Origin: DAISKN01 sp963716925
Lineage (GTDB): Bacteria; Acidobacteriota; Vicinamibacteria; Marinacidobacterales; SMYC01
Direction: 5' to 3'
DNA length: 64,000 bases
NCBI GenBank assembly: GCA_963716925.1
Contig: CAVQUX010000006.1
Location: 806,001 to 870,000 of the forward strand
Shown here: positions 42,389 through 51,376 of the stretch, one piece after another
How the letters are laid out: each line of letters starts with the position of its first letter
How positions within the stretch are numbered: the stretch's first letter is position 1
The notes under the pieces: model-generated
Told to the model about the DNA's origin: nothing
Database searches by the model: none
The model's input: only the letters and a program-made list of their open reading frames with translations
Program-made: the position numbers and the translations under genes

Positions 42389-44875
42389 CTATTCGTAGCG
42401 GAGCGCCGTCATCGGGCTCACCCGCGAAGCCCTGAGCGCGGGCACGAGGTTCGCGGCCCCCGCTACCGCGAGCAGGACCAGAGTGGCGCCGAGATACGCG
42501 ATGGGATCGATGGAGCTGACGCCGTACAGGTAGGCCTCGAGAACCTTGGCGAGGAAGGCGGAGGCGAGGGCGCCGATTCCGATTCCCACGAGGGTGAGTC
42601 GCATCCCCGAAGAGAGAATCATCCGGACCACGTCGGAGCCGCGCGCGCCGAGCGCGATCCGGAGTCCGACCTCCCGGGTGCGCCGGCTGACGGAGTAGGC
42701 GATGACGCCGTACAGGCCGACGGCGGCGAGGGCGAGAGCGAGCCCCCCGAAAGCGCCGAGAAGCCCCGCGCCCGCGCGGGTCGGAAGCAGGGTGACGTCG
42801 ACCACTTCCTGCGCCGTCGCTCTCTCGGTGAACACGATCTCGGGGTTCATCGCCAGGATCTCGCGCTCGAGAACGGGGAGGGCGGCGTCCGCCCGCCCGT
42901 TCACCCGGACCATCGCCGTGGTGAGGACCGAGGGGGACTGGGCCCAGGCGAAGTGAAGGTACGGCCTCGGCTCTTCTCCCACCGTCCTCACTTTGTGATC
43001 GCGAGCGACCCCCACGATCTCGAACGGAGGGCTGTCGAAGCCGTCGGTGTAGATGAGCTTTCCCAGGGCGCTCTCGTTCGGCCAGTAGCGTTTCGCCATC
43101 GCCTGGTTCACGATGACCACCTTCGGGCTTCCCATGCGATCGTTGGCGTCGAAGCCGCGGCCCTCGACGATGGGAACACCCACCACGCGGAAGTAGCTCG
43201 CGTCGACGTATGTGGCGTCGATGGTGGTGGGGTCGTCGTCGGGTCGGTGATGTCCGGGAATCTGGACTCCCTCCATGTTGATGTCGGGGGCGAGCGGCAT
43301 CCGTACGGCGAGCGACACCGCCTCGACGCCCGGAAGCCCCTGGAGTCTCTCCACCATCTGCTTTTGAAAGGCCTCGACCTCCTCCACCGAGTAGTTGTTC
43401 ATGCCGAGGTCGAAGGCAATGGAGGCGATGCCCGAGGGATCGAAGCCGAGGTCGGCGTTCTGGGCCTCGACGAGCGCGCGGGTGAGGAGCGCTCCCGCGA
43501 CCAGGAGAACCAGCGATACCGCGAGTTGTCCCACCACCAGGGCTTTCGAAAGGAACGAGCCGCGACGCGGACCGCCCTCTGTGGCGGCGCTGTCGCCTTT
43601 GAGCGCGGGAACCAGGTCGGGCCGCGACGCGCGCCACGCGGGAGCGAGACCGAAGAAAACCGCGGTCGCGATAGAGAGCGCGATGGCGTAGGTAATGACC
43701 GTGAGATCGATGCCGATGGCGAAGGTCACGGGAACCGGAAGCGGAGGCTGAAGCGCCGAGAGGATCTTTCCCGCCGCCGCCGCCACCGCGAGACCCGCGA
43801 GCGTCCCGAGACCCGCGAGCACGAAGCTCTCGCACATCAGCTGGCGCAGGAGGTCCCCGCGGCTTGCTCCCACCGAGAGCCGCACGGCGATCTCCCGGCG
43901 GCGATTGCTGGCTCGGGCCAGAAGCATGTTGGCGACGTTGGCGCATGCGATGAGGAGCACCATCCCTACGGCCACCAGGAGCAGCGCCCCCGCCTGGTTG
44001 AGGAAGGAATCGACCATGGGATGGAAACGCACGTTCGAGCCGGGGAGCACCGCGCTCTTCATTTTCTCGTTCGTCGCCGGGTACTCCTTTTCCAGGCGCG
44101 CGAACACCGTCGCCACCTGGGCCTGGGCTTCCTCGAGCGTCCGACCGGGCGCCAGCCGCCCCTTCACGAAGAGCCACCGGGTCCCGCGCTTTTCGCGGCG
44201 GGAGGTGCCAGTCGGGGACGGCATGTCCGCCTGGATTCCCGAGAAACGCAGCTTCGAGACCATCGCCGTCGGCGCCCAGAACTCGGGCGCGAGGCCGGGG
44301 ATGGTGCCAGAGAAGGACTCGGGCGCAACGCCGATCACGTCGTACTCGACGCCGCTGATGCGAAGGGACTTCCCGACCACGGAAGGATCCCCTCCCAGGC
44401 GGCGCTGCCAGAGGCCGTGGCTCACGACCACGACCGGGTGAGAGCCCTCGGTCTCGTCCTCCTCGGGGAGGAAGGATCGGCCCAGCTTCGGCTTCACTCC
44501 GAGGACGTCGAAATAGTTCCCCGTCACGACCTCCCCCATCACCAGCTCCGACTTGCCGTCGCGGGAGAAGATGCCTCGAACGAAGGAGTGGGCAGCGAGG
44601 CCATCGAAGGCGTCGACGCCCTCCTGGAGGTCGCGGTAGTCGAGATACGAGGTCGTGAGGTAAGGCATCTCTTCGTTCGGGCTGGAGTAGACCTCGACCA
44701 GGCGCCCGGGGTCCTCGACCGGCATCTTCTTGAGAAGAACGGCGTTCACGACGCTGAAGATCGTCGTGTTCAAGCCGATGCCGAGGGCCAGCGAGAGGAC
44801 CGCGACGATGGTGAAGCCGGGTTTCTTGAAAAGCGTCCTCAGGGCGTAGCGCAGGTCGAAGAGAATGCCTTGCAT
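42389..44875 (-). CDS. ADOP-type ABC transporter permease (MacB/FtsX-like)
   Basis: 828 aa. N-terminal LRYALRTLFKKPGFTIVAVL, with a first helix and a MacB-type periplasmic domain (about 50-260). An FtsX permease core of three helices lies at about 285-420, then a second periplasmic region and a second FtsX core (about 690-820) ending in PMTALRYE. The fused double-permease form without its own ATPase is the 'Acidobacterial duplicated orphan permease' type. No ABC ATPase gene lies nearby, consistent with 'orphan'. Role probably mechanotransmission or export; substrate unknown. Confidence 0.92.
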   Translation of the reverse strand: MQGILFDLRYALRTLFKKPGFTIVAVLSLALGIGLNTTIFSVVNAVLLKKMPVEDPGRLVEVYSSPNEEMPYLTTSYLDYRDLQEGVDAFDGLAAHSFVRGIFSRDGKSELVMGEVVTGNYFDVLGVKPKLGRSFLPEEDETEGSHPVVVVSHGLWQRRLGGDPSVVGKSLRISGVEYDVIGVAPESFSGTIPGLAPEFWAPTAMVSKLRFSGIQADMPSPTGTSRREKRGTRWLFVKGRLAPGRTLEEAQAQVATVFARLEKEYPATNEKMKSAVLPGSNVRFHPMVDSFLNQAGALLLVAVGMVLLIACANVANMLLARASNRRREIAVRLSVGASRGDLLRQLMCESFVLAGLGTLAGLAVAAAAGKILSALQPPLPVPVTFAIGIDLTVITYAIALSIATAVFFGLAPAWRASRPDLVPALKGDSAATEGGPRRGSFLSKALVVGQLAVSLVLLVAGALLTRALVEAQNADLGFDPSGIASIAFDLGMNNYSVEEVEAFQKQMVERLQGLPGVEAVSLAVRMPLAPDINMEGVQIPGHHRPDDDPTTIDATYVDASYFRVVGVPIVEGRGFDANDRMGSPKVVIVNQAMAKRYWPNESALGKLIYTDGFDSPPFEIVGVARDHKVRTVGEEPRPYLHFAWAQSPSVLTTAMVRVNGRADAALPVLEREILAMNPEIVFTERATAQEVVDVTLLPTRAGAGLLGAFGGLALALAAVGLYGVIAYSVSRRTREVGLRIALGARGSDVVRMILSSGMRLTLVGIGIGALASAFLAKVLEAYLYGVSSIDPIAYLGATLVLLAVAGAANLVPALRASRVSPMTALRYE

Positions 44876-44971
44876 GTCTCGATTTTACGCTTCTCGCGCG
44901 GCGATTGTTCCCCGTTCGCCCGCTAGCGCCGCGCCCGGGAACGCTGGTACTGTCACGTTTCCGGAGGCCTA

Positions 44972-45922
44972 TTGAAGCGCTTTTCTTTCCTCGCGGGAGT
45001 GGCGCTCTTCTGTGCCTGCTCCCCGGAGAAGACGCCTTCCGAGGGGCTCGCGAACGGCTCCTTTACCGCGGAGCTCGGTGAACGAACGATGCATTACGAG
45101 GTCCACGGAAACGGCCCGGTCCTGATGACCGTTCCCAACTCCTGGGGACTCACGCTCGATGGGTTGCGGGCGATGTACCGGCCCCTCGAGTCGCACCTGA
45201 CCCTGGTCTATTTCGACCCGCGGGGCATGGGCGGCTCCGGCCCCGTCCGGGAAGAATCGGACCTCGGGCCCGACGCGGTGCGCGAAGACTTCGAGGCGCT
45301 GCGCAAGCACCTCGGTCTCGAGAAGGTGAACGTCATCGGCTGGTCCAACGGCGCAGCCAACCTCATCGCCCTCGCCGCCGAGAGGCCCGAGGCGATCGAG
45401 GCGGCGGTGTTCCTCCATGGAAACGCGAGCTTCTCTCCGGAGGACGAGAAGAGGATCGTCGAGAATTATCCGGACCTGATCGAGTCGTTCCGCCTGTTCA
45501 GCAAGGAAATGGCCGAGCTCGACGCCTCGGTCGAGGAGCGGAACGCGCGGGTCAAGGCGTTCGATACCGAGGTCTGGTTCCCGTACCTCTTCGCCGATCG
45601 CGAAGCCGGGAAGCTCACCCTCCTCGAGCTCTTTCGCGATGCGGGCTTCAGCTGGGCCCACGCCGAGTACACCAACAAACGATGGGCATCCCCGGACCTC
45701 CGCGATCGGCTTCCCCTCATCCGGGCGCGAAGCCTGGTCATCGCCGGGCGCCACGACATGCTGCCGCCCTCGCGGGTTCAGGAGATCGCGGACGGCATCG
45801 AGGGCGCCGAGTTCCTCGTGTTCGAGCAGAGCGGACACTTCGCGCCGGTGGAGGAGACGGAGAAGTTCGTTCGGACGGTGGTCGATTTTCTTCGACTTCC
45901 GACGGAGAAGATTGGCCAGTGA
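44972..45922 (+). CDS. Alpha/beta hydrolase lipoprotein
   Basis: 316 aa from a TTG start with GGAGG 5 nt upstream. Lipoprotein signal (FSFLAGVALFCAC). Alpha/beta hydrolase with oxyanion region YFDPRGMGGSG, nucleophile elbow GWSNGA near 124, Asp in AGRHDMLPP near 257 and His in QSGHFAPVE near 287. The form resembles proline iminopeptidase or haloalkane-dehalogenase relatives; substrate unknown. Its stop overlaps the GTG start of the sulfatase-like gene, so the two are coupled. Confidence 0.82.
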   Translation: MKRFSFLAGVALFCACSPEKTPSEGLANGSFTAELGERTMHYEVHGNGPVLMTVPNSWGLTLDGLRAMYRPLESHLTLVYFDPRGMGGSGPVREESDLGPDAVREDFEALRKHLGLEKVNVIGWSNGAANLIALAAERPEAIEAAVFLHGNASFSPEDEKRIVENYPDLIESFRLFSKEMAELDASVEERNARVKAFDTEVWFPYLFADREAGKLTLLELFRDAGFSWAHAEYTNKRWASPDLRDRLPLIRARSLVIAGRHDMLPPSRVQEIADGIEGAEFLVFEQSGHFAPVEETEKFVRTVVDFLRLPTEKIGQ

Positions 45923-48213
45923 TCCGGCGCCGGAATCTCGTCGCCCTGCTCCTGATTTCCGGTTGTTCCCCGTCGCCGAGTCCATCCGTGGTTCGTCTGG
46001 TCGACGTATTCGACGAGACGATGGTCGCAGGCGGGGGCGCGCCCCCGGCGATGCCTGCCCGCACCGAGTGGCGTTTCGATGAAGGCTCGAGCGGCTTCAC
46101 CGCCGTCGAGGGGGTCGAGGGGCTCGTCGCGCGGGATGGGCTTCTCCGAGGAAGGGCGACGACCGACCGTCCCGTGCTTTCCGTCGAGAGGAAGAGCGAT
46201 CTCGACAACGGCGACCAGCTTCACGCCATCGAAGTGAGAATCCGTGTCTCCAGCGGAGCCAATCTCAAGGCCGAGGTGATCGAGGAGGAGCTGATTTTCA
46301 ATTGGAGCATGACGACGCCCCTGATTCCCGGAGAGGAGATGCGTACCTATACGCTGAAGTACCCGCGACCGGTGCGCGCCGCTCAAATCCGGCGTCTCTA
46401 CCTCCGGCCGACGGACGCGGCGGGGGCCACGTTCGAGATCGAGTCCGTGCGCATCATCTTTCGCAAGGAGTACCTGGCGGGCATTCCGAGCGGGATTGGC
46501 TTCCAGGGCATGTCGGAGATCTACCGGGAATCGATCGTTTCCCGCGCGCCCGAGACCCTTAAGCTGCCGCTTTCACTTCCCGAAAGACCGATCCTCCAGC
46601 TTGCGTTCGGAATCGTGGACGACACTCCGGTCACTTTTCGTGTGGCTTCGGGGGAACGAACCCTCGTCGAGCGGACGCTCTCGACTCCCTATCGCTGGGA
46701 AGAACGGGACATCGACCTGTCGGCGCTCGGCCGGAAAGCCTCGCTCACGCTATCACTCGTGTCGGAGCATCCGGGCGCTATCGGAGTCTGGGGAAGCCCC
46801 GTGGTACGCCAGCGCGACCCGGCTCGCGCCGCCGGCGCGCCGCGCGGAGTCATCCTCCTGTGGGCGGACACGCTCCGTCGGGATCATCTGGATGCCTACG
46901 GCTACGAGCGTGAGACCGCTCCTTTCCTGAAGCGCATGGCTTCGGAAGGAGTCCTGTTCGAGAACAACTTCTCCCAGGCCACATGGACCAAAGTCTCGAC
47001 ACCGTCCGTTCTGACGTCGCTCTATCCCTCGACCCACGGGGTGAAGAACTTCTCCGACTTCCTTCCTTCTTCGGCGACGACGCTCGCGGAGGTGTATCGG
47101 GACGCGGGCTACGCAACGGTTTCTTTCGCCTCGAACCTCTTCACCGGTCAGTTCACGAACCTCCACCAGGGATTCGAAGAGCTCCATGAGGACGGCTCAC
47201 TTCCCGAAGTCGGATCGAGCAAGACCTCGCGCGCGTACGTCGACCAGTTCGTTCACTGGCTCGAGCGCCACCACGATGTGCCGTTCTTCGCCTTCGTCCA
47301 TGTCTACGATCCCCACGACCCCTTCGAGCCGCGGCCGCCCTATAACGGCCTTTGGGCCGATGGGAGGAAGAAAGAACAGCACGAGAAGGACCTGGAAAAG
47401 GCGCGTGCCGTCATCAAGGAGCCGCTCGCCAAGGCCTTCGGCATGCCTTCGCGGGAGGAGCTCCACGAGGCGGGGGTAGATCCAGACGCTTACGTCGCCT
47501 TCGACCAGGACTGGTACGACGGCTCGATCCGCGGAATGGACGCCGAAATCGAACGAGTCTTCGAGCGGCTGCGAGAGCTGGGTCTGGACGAGGACACTCT
47601 CGTGGTCTTCGCCGGGGACCATGGGGAGGAGTTCCTCGAGCACGGCCGGACGTTCCACGGCCAGTCGGTCTATGGAGAGCTGACCCGCGTTCCCCTCATC
47701 TTCCGATGGCCGGGAGGCATCGCGCCGGGAGCTAGGGTCGAACGGGTGACCGAGACCATCGACGTCATGCCGACGCTACTGACACTGAGCGGAATCCCGC
47801 TCCCGGAGGCGATACAGGGGCAGAGCCTCGCGCCGCTCCTCACGGGGGACGGAAGCGGATTCCGGGACCGCCCCGCGATTTCCGAGAAGGCGGTGACCAA
47901 GGGCGGCGAAGGGGCGCCGTGGCCCGAGGACACCGAGTCCTACGCCATCGTCGACTCCGGCTTCAAGCTCATCCATCACCGGACGAGGAGCGAGGGCACG
48001 CCCGAGTACCAGCTCTTCGACGCGGTGACGGACCCTCTGGACCGGATCGATCTCGCCTCGCAACATCCCGATGAAGTGAAGCGTCTCGCCGAAATCCTCG
48101 ACTCCTGGTACAAGATGGCGAACGCGGCGCGCCTCACCCCCGATGCGGAGACGATGGAGGGCCTGAGCCAGCAGCAGCTCGAGAGGCTACGGAGCCTTGG
48201 ATATATAAGATGA
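45919..48213 (+). CDS. Sulfatase-superfamily lipoprotein with N-terminal accessory domain
   Basis: 764 aa; GTG start overlapping the previous stop by 4 nt (GTGA). Lipobox LISGC near residue 15. An N-terminal beta-sandwich-like region (about 40-300) precedes the alkaline phosphatase/sulfatase domain (about 310-700). The first metal site is WADTLRRDHLDAYGY near 315; the nucleophile region TWTKVSTPSV has Ser at the modified position. The second site is AGDHGEEFLEHG near 568, followed by FHGQSVYGE. It is more like a Ser-type sulfatase or phosphotransferase than a classic Cys-type sulfatase. The final segment has a short helical tail. Substrate unknown. Confidence 0.85.
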   Translation: MIRRRNLVALLLISGCSPSPSPSVVRLVDVFDETMVAGGGAPPAMPARTEWRFDEGSSGFTAVEGVEGLVARDGLLRGRATTDRPVLSVERKSDLDNGDQLHAIEVRIRVSSGANLKAEVIEEELIFNWSMTTPLIPGEEMRTYTLKYPRPVRAAQIRRLYLRPTDAAGATFEIESVRIIFRKEYLAGIPSGIGFQGMSEIYRESIVSRAPETLKLPLSLPERPILQLAFGIVDDTPVTFRVASGERTLVERTLSTPYRWEERDIDLSALGRKASLTLSLVSEHPGAIGVWGSPVVRQRDPARAAGAPRGVILLWADTLRRDHLDAYGYERETAPFLKRMASEGVLFENNFSQATWTKVSTPSVLTSLYPSTHGVKNFSDFLPSSATTLAEVYRDAGYATVSFASNLFTGQFTNLHQGFEELHEDGSLPEVGSSKTSRAYVDQFVHWLERHHDVPFFAFVHVYDPHDPFEPRPPYNGLWADGRKKEQHEKDLEKARAVIKEPLAKAFGMPSREELHEAGVDPDAYVAFDQDWYDGSIRGMDAEIERVFERLRELGLDEDTLVVFAGDHGEEFLEHGRTFHGQSVYGELTRVPLIFRWPGGIAPGARVERVTETIDVMPTLLTLSGIPLPEAIQGQSLAPLLTGDGSGFRDRPAISEKAVTKGGEGAPWPEDTESYAIVDSGFKLIHHRTRSEGTPEYQLFDAVTDPLDRIDLASQHPDEVKRLAEILDSWYKMANAARLTPDAETMEGLSQQQLERLRSLGYIR

Positions 48214-48362
48214 CGGGCGGGCTCCGTTTGGAACCAACGCGACAGTAAAGAGACGATAGCCGCGGGAAAAGGTTGGAGTCTTTCGGAGCGTCGACGAAAC
48301 CACCGCCTCGGCGTTGATGGGCCTGCGACCGGAGACGCCAAGTATATATTTTTTGTGGATAC

Positions 48363-48626
48363 ATGGATGAACGGAGTGGGCGAACCGTGGCCGGGCGCGC
48401 AAAACTCTTCAAGAGCGGTGGCAGCCAGGCCGTACGGCTGCCGAAGGCGTATCGGTTCGAAGATCAAGATGAGGTTCTGATCTATCGAAACGGGCACAGG
48501 GTCATCCTCGAGCCGAAACGCCGTGATTGGAGTCGGGAATTTCTCGAGATAGCAGGCTCGGCATCGGATTTCCCGTACCCGCCCGAGCCTCCAGAAGTTG
48601 AGCCGGTTCCCGGCTTCGATCGATGA
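48363..48626 (+). CDS. VapB-like antitoxin, no partner toxin visible
   Basis: 87 aa from ATG 48363; a GTG at 48387 would give 79 aa and match the usual family start better. An AbrB/MazE-type swapped-hairpin DNA-binding domain (AKLFKSGGSQAVRLPKAYRF, then VILEPKRRDWS) is followed by a toxin-binding tail. A PIN-domain VapC gene normally follows; here a 47-nt gap and then tRNA-Asp on the other strand follow, so it is an orphan. An AT-rich stretch (TATATATTTTTT, about 48,343) just upstream may be its promoter. Confidence 0.75.
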   Translation: MDERSGRTVAGRAKLFKSGGSQAVRLPKAYRFEDQDEVLIYRNGHRVILEPKRRDWSREFLEIAGSASDFPYPPEPPEVEPVPGFDR

Positions 48627-48673
48627 ATAACTCCTCGACACGAACGTCTGTGGAGAACTGGCGAGAGGCTTGA

Positions 48674-48750
<77 letters not shown>

Positions 48751-48773
48751 GCTAGGGCGTGTGCAAGCAGTCG

Positions 48774-48803
48774 AGTATAGCGACGGCTAATTCGGCTTGT
48801 CAA
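48774..48803 (-). promoter_or_regulatory. tRNA-Asp promoter
   Basis: Minus strand TTGACA (48803-48798), 18-bp spacer, TATACT (48779-48774). The -35 lies inside the last codons of the phosphoesterase gene, and the tRNA begins 24 nt after the -10. Confidence 0.75.
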
Positions 48804-49992
48804 CGTCAATGGCGATGAACTCGCCGTTGTCGATGACGCGGTCCTTCACGCGATAGAGAGTGACTCCGGAGACGAGGTCCAGACCGTAACCGTCGCCGCC
48901 CCCCGGGCCCACGACCGCCGCGGTCTCGTGAAAGCGGGTGGGAACGTTCGCGAGCGCCAATTCTTCCCGGCCGTGAAGGTGGCCGCCGAGAGCCAGCGGG
49001 TAATTCTTCCCATCGAGCTTCTTCAGCACGTCGGCGAAGTTCGAGACCACGTGGCGGTATTGCGGCTTTCCCCCGACTACGATCACGCTTCCCGGGCCAT
49101 CCGAGTCCGGGTCGTATCCCATCGAGCCCAGCAGGGCGGAGAAGAGCGGAATGTGATTGAAGGTCACGACGGGCGTCTCCGCGGAAACGTGGGAAAGGTC
49201 TTGTTCGAGCCAGGCCAGCTGGGTCTCGTCGACGTGCCCGTAGTACCAGAGGTCGTCCACGTCCACCGTGTCGAGCCCGACGAAGTGCACCCCGCCGAAG
49301 TTGAAGGAGTAGTACGTCGGACCGAGGTAGCGCTCGTACATCTTCTTCCCATAGAGCGGGTGGTCTTTGGCAACCCCCGACTTGTGGCGCTCGAGGCCGA
49401 AGTTGTCGTGGTTACCGGGCACCACCCAGACGGGCATGGGGAAGGCCTCTTTCTCCTTCCGAAGGAGCTCGAAGCGCTCGCGCGCCGTCTCCTCGGGCAC
49501 GCGGAGCGCGTCTCGAACCAGATCCCCCGTGATGATCACGAAATCCACCCGTCGCTCGGTCGCGATCTCCCGAAGCCGCCGCATCCGCGGGAGGCTTTCG
49601 GCGTCGATATGGGTGTCCGAGGCATGGAGGAAGCTGAAGCTCGAGACCGCTTCGCCCGACTCGAGGGGGAGATTCACGAGCCACTCGAAGGGATCTTCGG
49701 GAATGCGGCGAAAGAAACCCCGTTTCGCGCGGTAGCCGTCCGGCTGACTGACCCAGACGACCTGGTAGCCGGGCTCCACGTCCACCTCGTAGAGGCCCTC
49801 ACCGTCCGTGAGGGCGCAGTCCGACCGGGTGCAGACGACCACCCCCGGAATCCCCGGCTCTCCCGGGTCCCGGCTGCCGTCCTGGTTGCGGTCGTCGAAA
49901 ACTAGGCCGGCGAGGTGGCCCTCGACCCCCGATTGGGGAGACGCGAGGGGGGCCGAGACCGCCAAAGCGAAGAGTATCAGGGCCGATCGCAC
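48787..49992 (-). CDS. Exported calcineurin-like metallophosphoesterase
   Basis: 401 aa from the GTG at 49992 with CTGGAGG 5 nt upstream; longer in-frame starts add a poor N-terminus. Signal peptide (ALILFALAVSAPLASP). An SdrD-B-like beta domain (about 28-110) with DDRNQDGSRDPGEPGIPGV precedes the phosphoesterase domain (about 115-380): HASDTHID, ITGDLVRD, VPGNHDNFG, FNHIP and GGHLHG, the full set of dimetal ligands. It probably cleaves a phosphoester outside the cytoplasm. Divergent from the DUF507 pair. Confidence 0.88.
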   Translation of the reverse strand: MRSALILFALAVSAPLASPQSGVEGHLAGLVFDDRNQDGSRDPGEPGIPGVVVCTRSDCALTDGEGLYEVDVEPGYQVVWVSQPDGYRAKRGFFRRIPEDPFEWLVNLPLESGEAVSSFSFLHASDTHIDAESLPRMRRLREIATERRVDFVIITGDLVRDALRVPEETARERFELLRKEKEAFPMPVWVVPGNHDNFGLERHKSGVAKDHPLYGKKMYERYLGPTYYSFNFGGVHFVGLDTVDVDDLWYYGHVDETQLAWLEQDLSHVSAETPVVTFNHIPLFSALLGSMGYDPDSDGPGSVIVVGGKPQYRHVVSNFADVLKKLDGKNYPLALGGHLHGREELALANVPTRFHETAAVVGPGGGDGYGLDLVSGVTLYRVKDRVIDNGEFIAIDVDKPN

Positions 49993-50053
49993 AAAAACCT
50001 CCAGTTCTTCTTGAGGTTTCGTCAAGCCGTATGGTAGGCTTTTCTGTTCAAAT

Positions 50054-50332
50054 ATGCGCCTGACGAAGAACCAGATCGAGTACATCTCTTATCGAATCAC
50101 CAAGGAGTTGCAAGACAAAGGATTTGTCGAAATCGACGATCCCCGCCGGATGGTCCAGTCGCTCGTATCCATCGTGAGCGGGGAGCTCTCGGTCGAGGAC
50201 CGGCTGAACGACGAGGTCCGCGAGATCCTGACCCAACATTCGGAAGAGATGCGCCGCACCAATGTCGAGTATCGCGAGATGTTCAAGATGATCAAGAAGA
50301 AGCTCGCACGAGAGCGGAAGATTATACTGTAG
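50054..50332 (+). CDS. DUF507 family protein (copy 1)
   Basis: 92 aa. MRLTKNQIEYISYRITKELQ and VSIVSGELSVEDRLNDEV are typical of DUF507. No signal or membrane segment; charged and helical. Function of the family is unknown. A second DUF507 gene follows after 9 nt. The leader is short with no clear Shine-Dalgarno. Confidence 0.88.
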   Translation: MRLTKNQIEYISYRITKELQDKGFVEIDDPRRMVQSLVSIVSGELSVEDRLNDEVREILTQHSEEMRRTNVEYREMFKMIKKKLARERKIIL

Positions 50333-50341
50333 TTAGTTCTC

Positions 50342-50650
50342 ATGAGGCTTTCGAACGCGAAGATCAATCATCTGGCGAACCTGGTCATGGACTACTTGAG
50401 GAGCGAGCAGGGGGTCGAGTTCTTCCAGGAGGACAGCGACATCCGGCTCGAGATCGCCCGGGTCATCCAGGACGAGCTCAAGGACGACGAAGTCATCGAC
50501 ACCGCCGTCCGGTACAAGATCGAGAGCCAGACGCGCGAGATTCCAGAGGGCAGCGAGGAGTGGGACATCCTGTACCGGCGGTACTACGACGAGGAGATGG
50601 CCAAGAGACACAAGGTCATCCCCAACGCCTTCTCGCCTCCTTCGGTGTGA
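50342..50650 (+). CDS. DUF507 family protein (copy 2)
   Basis: 102 aa. Diverged tandem paralogue of the preceding gene (MRLSNAKINHLANLVMDYL, then IARVIQDELKDDEVID) with a longer acidic/aromatic C-terminus (EEWDILYRRYYDEEMAKRH). The pair being kept side by side suggests a heteromeric complex; that is inference. Confidence 0.87.
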   Translation: MRLSNAKINHLANLVMDYLRSEQGVEFFQEDSDIRLEIARVIQDELKDDEVIDTAVRYKIESQTREIPEGSEEWDILYRRYYDEEMAKRHKVIPNAFSPPSV

Positions 50651-50651
50651 G

Positions 50652-51197
50652 TCACGGGCTCGCGAGCTTCCACTTCCCCCAGAGAATCGCGACCACGACG
50701 ACCAGTCCGAGAACGGTGACGGGCTCGCGGTTCGCCCAGACCTGACTCCAGGAAAAGCCCGCCCGAGGCTCCCCCTCCGCCCGCGGGACGCGGGGGACGA
50801 GAAGCGGAACCCGGGAGGCATAGAGCGGATAGTCCGCGGGGAAGGCCGACTCGAGACGCGCCGCCTCGCGCTTCATGACCGGGAAGTAGACCGCGGCGAA
50901 GAGCGCGACGAGCACCAGTAAGAGGAACAATCGCCCCGTTGCCAGGGTGAACCCCAGGCCTACGAGCAGGCTCCCCAGGTAGAGAGGATTCCGGGTCCAG
51001 GCGTAAGGGCCGTCCGTAGCCAGGCGCCGGTCCTTCTGGAGATGCCCCGAAGCCCAGAGCCGCAGGGCCTCGCCCGTTGCCGCAACCACTATTCCTGCAA
51101 TCAGATAACCGCCGGTCGGCTCTGCTAACCACAAAGCGAGTAGCCCCAGGAGCCAGCCGGCGGGAACTCGCCACCGGGTAATGGTATCGGAGGTCAT
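50652..51197 (-). CDS. ICMT/PEMT-type membrane methyltransferase
   Basis: 181 aa, five hydrophobic helices. The SAM-binding signature of isoprenylcysteine carboxyl methyltransferase relatives is present: GPYAWTRNPLYLGSLLVGLG near 66, then EAARLESAFPADYPLYASRV. Bacterial members methylate unknown, often lipid, substrates. It is convergent with the second DUF507 gene (1 nt between the ends) and divergent from hsp20. Confidence 0.85.
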   Translation of the reverse strand: MTSDTITRWRVPAGWLLGLLALWLAEPTGGYLIAGIVVAATGEALRLWASGHLQKDRRLATDGPYAWTRNPLYLGSLLVGLGFTLATGRLFLLLVLVALFAAVYFPVMKREAARLESAFPADYPLYASRVPLLVPRVPRAEGEPRAGFSWSQVWANREPVTVLGLVVVVAILWGKWKLASP

Positions 51198-51234
51198 GTT
51201 CCGGCGGAGTCTATCACGAGAGCTCCCTGTGTTA

Positions 51235-51267
51235 TATATGACTACATATAGCTAATATAATATTAGC
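51235..51267. promoter_or_regulatory. Palindromic operator region upstream of hsp20
   Basis: Two adjacent inverted repeats: TATATG-ACTA-CATATA (51235-51250) and GCTAATATAATATTAGC (51251-51267, 7-bp arms, 3-bp centre). They lie 20 bp upstream of the -35, in AT-rich DNA unusual for the window. Confidence 0.55.
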
Positions 51268-51286
51268 GCATGCAGCATAAATTCTA

Positions 51287-51315
51287 TTGACGAATGTGGG
51301 CCGATGTTCTATAGT
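51287..51315 (+). promoter_or_regulatory. Promoter of hsp20
   Basis: TTGACG, 17-bp spacer, TATAGT; predicted +1 near 51322, leader about 55 nt. It rules out the ATG-type start at 51287 for the downstream gene. Confidence 0.65.
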
Positions 51316-51376
51316 CTCTGTCAGAACAAGGGACGCGCGGGACATCCGCGGCATCCCCAACGTAAGGAGAAAACCC

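Noticed and set aside
38934..44177. A 1747-codon frame spanning the amidohydrolase and neighbours on the minus strand
   Set aside because: Only the amidohydrolase part is protein-like; the rest is antisense to the ASPIC/UnbV gene or in the wrong frame of the ADOP gene.
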